Both the position numbers and the translations under genes were made by a program. Positions 1-7,972 of a DNA stretch of 64,000 nt are shown here, one piece after another (the stretch's first letter is position 1; each line of letters begins with the position of its first letter). The stretch covers positions 62,001 through 126,000 of the forward strand of contig NZ_FNRA01000014.1 in the NCBI RefSeq assembly GCF_900107535.1. Direction: 5' to 3'. A model generated the notes under the pieces. That model made no database searches. It saw nothing but the letters and a program-made list of their open reading frames with translations, and had not been told where the DNA came from. Source of the DNA: Pedobacter hartonius. Its GTDB lineage: Bacteria; Bacteroidota; Bacteroidia; Sphingobacteriales; Sphingobacteriaceae.

Positions 1-1
1 A

Positions 2-291
2 AGGTCTTCCGCTGACGGCTCATCCTATGATCCTAAGTCACCTGTGAACATTGGGGCTGGGAAGGGATCACAGCACTGATCGATACCAACAGTCGCATCG
101 TTGCGGATAGCCTGGATCCTAAGCAAACCGACCGATTTAACTGGTATGCTTTAAGATTGACCCCAGGCCCATCAAAAAGTCCCGATAACGCGTCATTTAA
201 AGCGTCCAATGGCACCAATGGTTACTATAGTTTTTGCAAATATGACAAGAAATTCAGACAATTTTTTATGTACAATTCCTTTCTGACATAG
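2..291 (+). pseudogene. C-terminal remnant of an unrecognised protein, partial at window edge
   Basis: From about position 37 to the TAG at 289-291 the plus strand reads as a plausible protein tail with a Trp/Gly-rich start (EHWGWEGITALIDTNSRIV) and no internal stop. A second plausible stretch (SADGSSYDPKSP) lies just upstream in another frame at about 2-45, so the reading frame seems to change near 37-45. No family is recognised. It may be the end of a gene that begins before the window and carries a frameshift. Weakly supported. Confidence 0.35.
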
Positions 292-426
292 ATGATATTT
301 TAAGCTACCTGTTGATTGGTATTATTATCAGAAAAGATTATTTATAATCGTGTTCTCTGTTCTTAAATCTTATTTTATTTAAAAATACCTATAATAAAAT
401 TTGAAGTATAAAGAAATGTTTTTATT

Positions 427-777
427 TTGTATAAAAAACCATTTATGAAAAATTGCCTCTTATTATTTATTTTACCTTTATTTTTTTTAGGCTGCTCAAA
501 GGACGAAGCAGTAAATGGACAGAAGGTTAGCTCAATTAAATTCAAAATCGATGGGATGTCAGTCATTGTTGGAGATGAGTTTACTCTTATAATTGATCAC
601 AATCCCGCAAAATCAGCTGTACCTGCCTATAGATGGCGGTCAAGTGACAGTGCGGTTTTAAACGTTAGCCCCACTGGCGATATTATTGCATTAACTGTTG
701 GGACGGCAGTTATTTCTGCAGTAACTTCTGACGGCCTAAAAACAGAATCAAAAATTATTGTATATCCTGTCAAATAA
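427..777 (+). CDS. Small lipoprotein with a bacterial Ig-like domain
   Basis: Predicted outer-membrane or periplasmic lipoprotein of 116 residues. The N-terminus has a hydrophobic signal ending in the lipobox FFLGC, so the mature protein starts at the Cys near residue 23. The rest resembles a single Big_2/BID_2 Ig-like fold, with the typical pattern of Trp-Arg-Ser-Ser-Asp-Ser, then a Val-x-x-x-Gly-x-Ile turn and Gly-Thr-Ala-Val-Ile near the end. An in-frame ATG at 445, next to the signal peptide, is an equally good start. It is followed by a second, broken lipoprotein gene in the same orientation. Binding partner unknown. Confidence 0.7.
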   Translation: MYKKPFMKNCLLLFILPLFFLGCSKDEAVNGQKVSSIKFKIDGMSVIVGDEFTLIIDHNPAKSAVPAYRWRSSDSAVLNVSPTGDIIALTVGTAVISAVTSDGLKTESKIIVYPVK

Positions 778-891
778 ACACTCTCTATACGATTTCCGAA
801 TCCACCCTTTTCCTGATCAATTACCAACAAGAAATCCTTATCTGTAGGTATTGATCGAGGAAGTTTTATTAAATAATTTTGAAAGAAAATC

Positions 892-1473
892 ATGAATTTT
901 CGCTCAAAATTTATTTATCTCAGCCTCCTTCCGTTATTCTTTCTACTATCTCTTACCTGTAAAAAAGACAAAAAAAATCGACTCTGATGTAGTAACTGCA
1001 CCGGCAAATAATTTTACCATCAATTCATCTGATCTCACTCCCGTTCAAACGCTGGTATTAACTTTTGATGCTGCTGTAACTTTAAATGATTCTGTTCATG
1101 TGAATCTGAATGGAACAACGATGCCGATGTTTAAAACAAATCAGGATCAGTATGCCGGGATCATTCCGGTAATTCCTGAAGGTACTTACCAGCTCAAAAT
1201 AAAGTCTGTCAATTTTAAAGAGCCTTTGGCATTTAAAGTAGTACCAAATACTATTATTACGGAACCTAAAGTGATAATCGACAGCTACAGAACTGAAAAC
1301 GGATCCGCACTTACGCTCAGCAATACGGCTTCTGGCACAATAGAAATTTGGGAAATCAAAAAGTTAACTGCAACCGAGATGATACTTTTCTGAAGGGTGA
1401 AGAGCGCAGCACTAATGGTGTATTATATTACGAGATTTATGAAACAACATTTAGCAGATTGGCAGAACTATAA
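892..1473 (+). pseudogene. Lipoprotein gene with two frameshifts
   Basis: The ATG at 892 opens a clear lipoprotein signal (LSLLPLFFLLSLTCKKDKK) that stops at 985-987, just after a run of eight A at about 971-978. Shifting frame in that run continues directly into a plausible exported protein (VVTAPANNFTINSSDLTP...) that ends at 1393. A second shift near 1350-1370, by an A5 run, continues with DDTFLKGEERSTNGVLYYE to a stop at 1471-1473. The second shift restores the original frame. The body looks like a beta-rich IPT/Ig-type lipoprotein. It is either a pseudogene, a homopolymer sequencing error, or an A-tract slippage gene. Confidence 0.65.
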
Positions 1474-1510
1474 AAATTAGCCATTGTAATACCGGTTAAT
1501 CCTTCTGCTT

Positions 1511-1542
1511 AAAAGGCTGCATATCTTTCGATCATGCAGCCC
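1511..1542 (-). terminator. Rho-independent terminator of the siderophore-type receptor gene
   Basis: On the minus strand GGCTGCAT and ATGCAGCC form an 8-bp stem around an 11-nt loop, followed by TTTT. It lies about 20 bases after the stop of the receptor gene that ends at 1564. Confidence 0.65.
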
Positions 1543-1563
1543 TTCAAACAGATAGCTTTCCTT

Positions 1564-3984
1564 TTAAAACCTGAAAGTAACACTTCCAGCGAAGGTACGT
1601 GGCCGCATTGGCTCAAGCGTAGACCATCCTTTATAATATTCTTTATCAGTTAAGTTATCCACTTTCAGTCCAAAGGTGAACTGACCGGTTCCGTAAGAGG
1701 CCGCAGCATTCAGGATCGTGTATGATGGCAAGGTGAACACACCTACCGTAGCATCATTTACAATCATGTTTTTGCCGGAATAATTACCACCGAAACCAAA
1801 GCCCAATCCTTTCACAGATCCTGTGGCGATTTTGTAACCTATCCATAAGTTAGCCAGGTCTTCAGGACCAGCACCCAGTGGCCTTCTACCCTCAGTACTT
1901 GGATCGGCATTGGTCAATTTACTTTTATTTTTAGTATAACCGGCAATGATGTTCAATCCGTCAACCGGGTTGGCCGTAATCTGCGCTTCAAAACCTTTGC
2001 TGTACTGTTCGCCACCTTGTGAGGACGTGTTAGGGCCTGTAATGAGCACAATATTGGAAACCTTAATATCGTAATAACTCAATGAACCTGATAATTTACC
2101 GTCAAACAGGTCGGCTTTAATGCCACCCTCTGTCTGGTTAGCATGTTCGGGATCAAATATGGTGATCACATTCGCTCCATTAATCTGCTGGTTAACAGGT
2201 GCTACATTTGTAAATCCGTTCATGTAGTTACCAAATACAGACAGCTGATCTTTAATCACCTGATAAACCAATCCAAATTTTGGGGAAAAAGCAGTTTGGC
2301 CAAACTTTGATGCCTGCGGAGTGCTTAAACCACCATTCTGAAAACGGTCAGCACGTAAACTTGCCATCGCCGAGAATGCCGGGGTAATGTTAATTACATC
2401 GGAAACATAGGCGCTGTAAACTTCCTGCGTGGTTCTTGTGCTTCCACCATAACCTGCAGCGGCTATCGCTGTATCTATTCTTTGTTTTGAAAGATTTTCC
2501 GCTGCATCCACCAATGGATTTACTGAACCAACGTGCGCATAGTTAGAACTGTTGTTGATTGAGGTAGAATTATAATAATCCAAACCTGCCACTATACGGT
2601 TACGGATACCGCCAATGTTAAAGTCGCCAACAAAGTTCTGCTGGATATCAGTAGTCTCTGTAGTTGAGTTCTGATCGGTGATCCATCTGTCAAAAATACC
2701 ATTTCCGGATACCCCCACACGGGTATCACCCGGACCGGGAACAGTTGCCTCACCTTCAAACAGATAGCTGTAATAACCATCAGATTTTGCTGTCCCGCGG
2801 GAAACGATAGTCTGCGAGCGCCACTGGTCTGAAATTTTATAATTCATTTGTGCCTGAAGGGTAGTTACCGGGTTCTTTATGCTCAGTTCGTTCGTTGTGT
2901 ACGACCTTCTGTTATTGTAACCCAGCGCAGCTAAATTCGTTGATTTCAGCGGAAGACTCCTGTTAAAGAACAGTTGGGTCGGGTTGGTTCCTTCGGATGA
3001 TAAAAACTGCGCATTAAAGAGGAAGGAAACCCTGTCATTCAATTGATAGGACAATGAAGGCGCAAAAAATCTCGATTTCCTGAAACCTGCATCCTGAAAA
3101 CTGTTCTCGTCATGATAAGCGGCATTCAGCCTGAACAGCACTTTATGTTCCGCATCCAATGGAGTGTTTAGATCCACGGTAACACGGTTCAGTCCGTAAC
3201 TGCCTGCCGTGTAATTTGTTTCCACAGCTGTTTGATCAAAAGGCTGTTTTGTCACGGTGTTAATCAAACCGCCATAAGAAACCAGGCTACTACCGAATAA
3301 GGTTCCTGATGGTCCTTTAAGCACCTCAATACGCTCAACATTAGACACATCAAGACTTCCATTGGTTAAACCAGGCAAGCCGTTTACAAGTTTCGGCTGA
3401 ACAGCAAAGCCCCTCAGGGTGAAATAACCCGCTCCATCACCTGCCCTTCCTGATGCTGACCATAATTTGTCAAGACCAGGTGCATTTTTCAATGCATCAT
3501 CAAAGTTGGTTACCACCTGATCGGCCAGCAATTCTTTTGTGATTACTGAGTAAACCTGAGGATTCTCCAGGTTCTTCAGCGGCATTTTGGAAACAAAGTC
3601 GCTTTCCCTGGCAAAATATTTGTTCTTCTTGCCATGACTGATCTCTACCTCCTGCAATTGCTGATTCGAAGCCTCCAGCGTAAGGTCAACCATTACGGTA
3701 CTGCCGGCAATAACGTTCACGTCGGATGATGTGGGCTTTAAGCCTATCAATCTCGCAGTAACGGTATACTGCCCTGCCGGAACATTCTTCAATGTATAAT
3801 TTCCTTTGCGATCTACTGTCGTATTTGCTATCCCTTTAATCGAAATTTCAACAGCATCTGCTGAAATTCCATCGGAAGTACGAACTGTCCCGGTAATAGT
3901 ACCCGATTTGTTTTGCGCAAAGGACATCATACTCATAAATATGGCTATGATAGTGATAAAATAACTTCTGTAATTTTTCTGCAT
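1564..3984 (-). CDS. TonB-dependent siderophore-type receptor
   Basis: Outer-membrane receptor of 806 residues for TonB/ExbBD-driven uptake, probably of a ferric siderophore. In order: signal peptide (about 1-23), CarboxypepD_reg-like domain (about 28-110), plug domain (about 125-245) with the motif VERIEVLKGPSGTLFGSS, and a 22-strand-type beta-barrel ending in the terminal aromatic RTFAGSVTFRF. The plug pattern (LRGFAVQP, NVERIEVLKGP) is that of the FhuE/FecA-like siderophore receptor group. It is a single gene with its own terminator; no siderophore biosynthesis or ABC genes lie next to it, so the ligand is not known. A -7-like TATGTTTG sits upstream at 4010-4017. Confidence 0.85.
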   Translation of the reverse strand: MQKNYRSYFITIIAIFMSMMSFAQNKSGTITGTVRTSDGISADAVEISIKGIANTTVDRKGNYTLKNVPAGQYTVTARLIGLKPTSSDVNVIAGSTVMVDLTLEASNQQLQEVEISHGKKNKYFARESDFVSKMPLKNLENPQVYSVITKELLADQVVTNFDDALKNAPGLDKLWSASGRAGDGAGYFTLRGFAVQPKLVNGLPGLTNGSLDVSNVERIEVLKGPSGTLFGSSLVSYGGLINTVTKQPFDQTAVETNYTAGSYGLNRVTVDLNTPLDAEHKVLFRLNAAYHDENSFQDAGFRKSRFFAPSLSYQLNDRVSFLFNAQFLSSEGTNPTQLFFNRSLPLKSTNLAALGYNNRRSYTTNELSIKNPVTTLQAQMNYKISDQWRSQTIVSRGTAKSDGYYSYLFEGEATVPGPGDTRVGVSGNGIFDRWITDQNSTTETTDIQQNFVGDFNIGGIRNRIVAGLDYYNSTSINNSSNYAHVGSVNPLVDAAENLSKQRIDTAIAAAGYGGSTRTTQEVYSAYVSDVINITPAFSAMASLRADRFQNGGLSTPQASKFGQTAFSPKFGLVYQVIKDQLSVFGNYMNGFTNVAPVNQQINGANVITIFDPEHANQTEGGIKADLFDGKLSGSLSYYDIKVSNIVLITGPNTSSQGGEQYSKGFEAQITANPVDGLNIIAGYTKNKSKLTNADPSTEGRRPLGAGPEDLANLWIGYKIATGSVKGLGFGFGGNYSGKNMIVNDATVGVFTLPSYTILNAAASYGTGQFTFGLKVDNLTDKEYYKGWSTLEPMRPRTFAGSVTFRF

Positions 3985-4009
3985 GTCTATTTAGAATGAT
4001 TTTAAATCA

Positions 4010-4017
4010 CAAACATA
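4010..4017 (-). promoter_or_regulatory. Candidate Bacteroidota -7 box before the TonB receptor
   Basis: The minus strand reads TATGTTTG, an exact match to TAnnTTTG, 26 bases before the receptor start codon. No TTTG is found 19 bases further upstream, so only half of the promoter consensus is present. Confidence 0.35.
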
Positions 4018-4149
4018 CAATAAGAAGTAATTTACTTTAGATGATCCTTTGATTGATTATGTATAATGACATTATCATGACTAATTATCACTAATTATAG
4101 CGCTTATTCCAATTTATTATCGGCAAAATTAAAACATGTGTTATTGATG

Positions 4150-5277
4150 TCATTTTACGTCATAAGCCACATCAGATGATTTCGGTTGAATAATGACCGG
4201 CTCCTGCGCCTTAATGACTTTTTCCGCCCTGCCAGGTTTTCCGACCAAATAGGGAAAATATTGATTACAAAGGTAGATCAGGGGTAAGAGGAACAATACC
4301 GTCATCGGCACAACGATGGCACCGATATAAGCATTGGTCATAGACTCTTCAAGGGTGATATTAAAGGCTGCCAGAACAATTTTGGTAGCAGTACTCATTA
4401 CCATCAGGTGAAACGCCATGATGAACAGCGTATTGAGTGCGATATACTGGAACAATTTCACATGCCCCAGCAGGAGGTCTAAAATACGGCTTAAGGTTAA
4501 AGCAAATGCAATTCCCGCAAATGCGCCGATGAAAAACAGCTTTAAGCTCTGATAAGCATTTTCATTCATATCGGAGTGGTTGATGGATGATACATATAAT
4601 AACACGGCGAATGAGCATACGCAGATGACAAACAATTTCAGTAAGGATAACTGTGTAATTGTACTGATCTTTTCTTTAAAAAGGTTTGCCGTCCCGTAGA
4701 AGATCAGCCCGATGATGGCTACATTTAATCCCCATGGCCACCTGTGATGATCATAAGTATGATCAACCCAGCACAGCACCAAAAATCCGCCTAAGGCTAT
4801 GTATTTGTAGGCTCCTTTCAGCTTCCGGAATACCAGGAAGTAAATGTTCTCTAAAGTGAAGAGACAGATAATGAACCAGGAGGGAATACAGTGAATCAGC
4901 CAGTCGTCAAATCCGTTTCCATAGAATATTCCGACAAAAGGTTTGTAAAAATGAGAACTTGTGTTGAAGGTATGATCAAAATATCTGAAGAAAAACAACC
5001 ATATTGCATAGGTGACAAAGTTCAATAAGAAATACGGTATCAGCAGCTGCCGTACCCTAGCATGCAGGAACTTTTTATAACCGTCAAATTTTTTGAAAGA
5101 GAATAAATACCCGGACAGAAAAAAGAATAAAGGGATATCAAAGGCAGATATAAAATCGAACCAGCCATCATTTAATGTTTGATGGGCACAGATAACAAGT
5201 ACTATTCCAATAAATTTCGCGTAATCTATCCACACTACTCGTTTGATAGCTGGAAGGGCGGTTGTTGAATCTGCCAT
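4150..5277 (-). CDS. Acyltransferase family 3 membrane protein
   Basis: Integral membrane O-acyltransferase of 375 residues (Acyl_transf_3, OafA/OPG-C-like) with about ten hydrophobic helices. The N-terminal motif WIDYAKFIGIVLVICAH, followed by FFFLSGYLFSFKK, is the family signature; the His after the first helix is the expected catalytic residue. Such enzymes acetylate or succinylate surface polysaccharides, lipids or periplasmic glucans at the inner membrane. The C-terminal 30 residues are a polar tail. It stands alone between AT-rich gaps, so its acceptor cannot be inferred from neighbours. Confidence 0.8.
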   Translation of the reverse strand: MADSTTALPAIKRVVWIDYAKFIGIVLVICAHQTLNDGWFDFISAFDIPLFFFLSGYLFSFKKFDGYKKFLHARVRQLLIPYFLLNFVTYAIWLFFFRYFDHTFNTSSHFYKPFVGIFYGNGFDDWLIHCIPSWFIICLFTLENIYFLVFRKLKGAYKYIALGGFLVLCWVDHTYDHHRWPWGLNVAIIGLIFYGTANLFKEKISTITQLSLLKLFVICVCSFAVLLYVSSINHSDMNENAYQSLKLFFIGAFAGIAFALTLSRILDLLLGHVKLFQYIALNTLFIMAFHLMVMSTATKIVLAAFNITLEESMTNAYIGAIVVPMTVLFLLPLIYLCNQYFPYLVGKPGRAEKVIKAQEPVIIQPKSSDVAYDVK

Positions 5278-5826
5278 ATTCAGATAAATAAATGTCTTTT
5301 CAATAAAAAATAGTTCGCAGATATATATATATTTAGTTATACAACCGCAATTCTAAAGTAATAATAATTTTTATTTTAATATATCTTTTTTTTGATCATA
5401 TTATCACTCTCAGTTGTATAGCACCCCGTTCGGACAATTAATTTGGAATATAAAGGCAAAATATGTACTACACAAATAGATTTTAAACTGGTTTTACAGC
5501 CCGTAAAGCAATCAAATTGATTAATATTATATCGTAAAGGTAAAAATGAATATCTGTTATATGGTGAGCAATAATTTCCCCAATTTCGGCAATTTCAATT
5601 TATTAGTGCCTATTTTTATAGTAGTCGGTTCAGGGCCTGACCGAGCAGAAACTGTAATTTTAAATAAACGACATATCGTAAGACAGATATATATTATTAA
5701 ATAATTGAATTTTAAACTCTTAACTATTGGCATATTTATAGCAAGCACATTTGATACGGTCAAATGCAGCATTTTGTTTAATCATTAATCAATTTTTCAA
5801 CTATAACTGATATAACTGGCAAGAAC
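5278..5826. other. AT-rich divergent intergenic region
   Basis: This 549-base gap lies between the divergent acyltransferase and hydrolase genes and must hold both promoters. It includes a TA-rich run near 5320-5335. A 71-codon open frame at 5557-5772 on the minus strand has no recognisable features and is probably chance. No RNA gene or clear repeat was seen. Confidence 0.5.
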
Positions 5827-6645
5827 ATGAAAATTACAGTAAAAGACGGTACCGAAATTTATTACAAAGATTGGGGCACAGGACAGCCTATAGTGTTTCA
5901 TCATGGCTGGCCCCTGTCAAGCGACGACTGGGACGCGCAAATGATGTTTTTCGTGGAAAAAGGATATCGTGTGATAGCGCATGACCGCAGAGGCCATGGC
6001 AGATCCACCCAGGGTTCAACAGGGCATGATATGGATACTTATGCTGCTGACGTAGCCGAACTTACCGCAGCGCTTGACCTGAGAGATGCAATACATATTG
6101 GTCATTCTACAGGCGGTGGAGAAGTAATCCGCTATGCGGCAAAATACGGTAAAGACCGTGTTGCCAAGGCGGTACTGATCAGTGCGGTTACACCGATTAT
6201 GGTACAGAGCGATAGTAATCCGGACGGTGTTCCGATAGCTGTTCTGGATGAAATACGGCTGAATACGGCAACTCAAAGACCCCAGTTTTTCCTAGATTTC
6301 ACGCTTCCGTTTTACGGATATAACCGTGATGGAGCAAAAATATCACAGGGTATCAGGGACAACTGGTGGCGCCAGGGAATGATGGGTGGAATCAAAGCAC
6401 ATTATGACGGTATCAAAGCATTTTCAGAAACGGATTTTACAGCAGATCTGAAAAGTGTAAACATTCCTGTACTGGTGCTGCATGGTGAAGATGACCAGGT
6501 AGTTCCCTTCCCTATTTCAGGAGCAAAAGCTGTTAAACTATTAAAAAATGGAAAACTGATTTCATATCCTGGCTTTCCGCATGGTATGCCAACTACGGAA
6601 GCTGCAACCATCAATGCAGATCTGCTGGCATTTATCCAATCTTAG
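5827..6645 (+). CDS. Alpha/beta hydrolase, non-heme chloroperoxidase type
   Basis: Cytoplasmic serine hydrolase of 272 residues in the cofactor-free haloperoxidase/arylesterase group of the alpha/beta fold. The catalytic triad is visible: Ser94 in the nucleophile elbow GHSTGG, Asp223 in HGEDDQVVPF and His252 in GFPHGMPTT. The HHGWPLSSDDWD segment near residues 25-36 forms the oxyanion hole region, and AHDRRGHGRS is the usual second-strand motif. These enzymes act on esters, and may show perhydrolase or halogenation activity in vitro; the natural substrate is unknown. It ends at a strong hairpin shared with the convergent kinase gene. Confidence 0.88.
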   Translation: MKITVKDGTEIYYKDWGTGQPIVFHHGWPLSSDDWDAQMMFFVEKGYRVIAHDRRGHGRSTQGSTGHDMDTYAADVAELTAALDLRDAIHIGHSTGGGEVIRYAAKYGKDRVAKAVLISAVTPIMVQSDSNPDGVPIAVLDEIRLNTATQRPQFFLDFTLPFYGYNRDGAKISQGIRDNWWRQGMMGGIKAHYDGIKAFSETDFTADLKSVNIPVLVLHGEDDQVVPFPISGAKAVKLLKNGKLISYPGFPHGMPTTEAATINADLLAFIQS

Positions 6646-6670
6646 CAGCGGGCTGCATATTGATCAATAA

Positions 6671-6700
6671 AAAAAGGCAGGTCATCATGATCTGCCTTTT
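6671..6700. terminator. Bidirectional terminator between hydrolase and histidine kinase
   Basis: AAAAAGGCAG and CTGCCTTTT form a stem around an 11-base loop, giving a U-run on both strands. It lies between two convergent genes (ends at 6645 and 6720) and can serve both. Confidence 0.75.
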
Positions 6701-6719
6701 ACACCCGTCATCAGAGACC

Positions 6720-7832
6720 CTATCTTTTAAATGAAATTGTAAATATAGTGCCTTCATTCACCTTACTCTCCACACTGATCATTCCTCCAAGGGCCGTCAC
6801 ATGGGTATATACCAGATGCAGCCCAATTCCCTTACTATCCGGGCGGTCATGAAATACCTGGTACAAGCCAAAGATCTTATCCTTCACTTCTTCCAGGTCG
6901 AAACCAATTCCATTATCAGAGATGATCAACTGTTCTGTTTCATCTGCAATCCTGGTGTATATACTAATCAGGGGTACCTGACCAGGCCGTGCATATTTAA
7001 TAGCATTGGTAATTAAATTCAGAAGAATACTCTCCAGGTATATTTTATTAAAAAATATGTCCTTACAGGCAGAGAAATCCTCCGTTATTGCAGCCCCTGA
7101 ATCCTTAATCAGAGAGCTGACCGAACTTTTAACCGTATCAAGCGAAAATTCAAAATTCAATTTTTCGATAGGAACGTTCAATTTATCACCTTTGATCATT
7201 ACGTCAACAAAGTTATTCATCGTTTCATGCAGGCGTTCACTGGTCGTTTTCAATAACTTTACAAGTTCTACCGTATCATTATCAGCGATCTTTGAAAGAT
7301 CCAGGAGATTAAATATAGCAAGCAGATTACTTACCGGCGACCTCATATCATGTGAAGTCATTCGCGTGAATTGCTTAAGATCCTGGTTAATTTTGGTCAG
7401 GTTATCGATGAAAATGTTCCTTTCCTCTTCCTGCAATTTTTTTTCGGTAACATTTTTTGCGATGGCGAGAACCAGTTGCTGGTCCGGTAAAGGCATGGAT
7501 GTCCAGGAAAGCCATACGATTCCGCCGTCTTTTGTTACATACCGGTTTTCAAAATTACGTAATGCCTTTCCGGTGTATACCTGCTTTCTGGAAGCTGTAG
7601 TTACAGTTTTATCGTCAGAATATACAAATTCGTTAATTGGTTTTGCGAACAATTCCTGCTCTGTATAACCCAATAATTTTGAAACTGCAGGGTTAATCTT
7701 CTTAAAATAGCCATCAAAGCCTGCAATACAAAGCAAGTCACCCGAGAGCATAAAAAACTCATTGAGCTGCTTATATTCCAGAAATTGATCTTTTAAGATA
7801 TTCACAAACTCCAAATCATTCTCTTCATCCAT
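6720..7832 (-). CDS. PAS-domain sensor histidine kinase
   Basis: Soluble hybrid-free sensor kinase of 370 residues with no membrane segment. A PAS domain spans about residues 22-135, followed by a short coiled coil, a DHp helix with phospho-acceptor His161 in TSHDMRSPVSNL (HD rather than the common HE), and a HATPase_c domain with N-box LLNLITNAIKYA, G1 SDNGIGFD and G2 GIGLHLVYTHV. It should autophosphorylate in response to an intracellular PAS signal. No response regulator is adjacent, so its partner is elsewhere. It is convergent with the hydrolase gene. Confidence 0.88.
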   Translation of the reverse strand: MDEENDLEFVNILKDQFLEYKQLNEFFMLSGDLLCIAGFDGYFKKINPAVSKLLGYTEQELFAKPINEFVYSDDKTVTTASRKQVYTGKALRNFENRYVTKDGGIVWLSWTSMPLPDQQLVLAIAKNVTEKKLQEEERNIFIDNLTKINQDLKQFTRMTSHDMRSPVSNLLAIFNLLDLSKIADNDTVELVKLLKTTSERLHETMNNFVDVMIKGDKLNVPIEKLNFEFSLDTVKSSVSSLIKDSGAAITEDFSACKDIFFNKIYLESILLNLITNAIKYARPGQVPLISIYTRIADETEQLIISDNGIGFDLEEVKDKIFGLYQVFHDRPDSKGIGLHLVYTHVTALGGMISVESKVNEGTIFTISFKR

Positions 7833-7972
7833 CTTGTTCAGCAGTTCAAAATAATAGTTATCAGTTTAACTGAGCTGGTAAACAAAACACAGTTAGGTGA
7901 TCAAAATAAATATTTTTATTAATATTTACTACAGTTTCCTGCTATTTTTAAACGATCATGGCCTAATGTCTG

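Noticed and set aside
5557..5772. 71-codon minus-strand frame in the AT-rich gap
   Set aside because: No signal peptide, domain or sensible neighbour relation; chance in an AT-rich sequence.
7006..7668. 220-codon open frame on the plus strand
   Set aside because: It lies antisense inside the PAS kinase, which has complete domains; its composition is that of a shadow frame.
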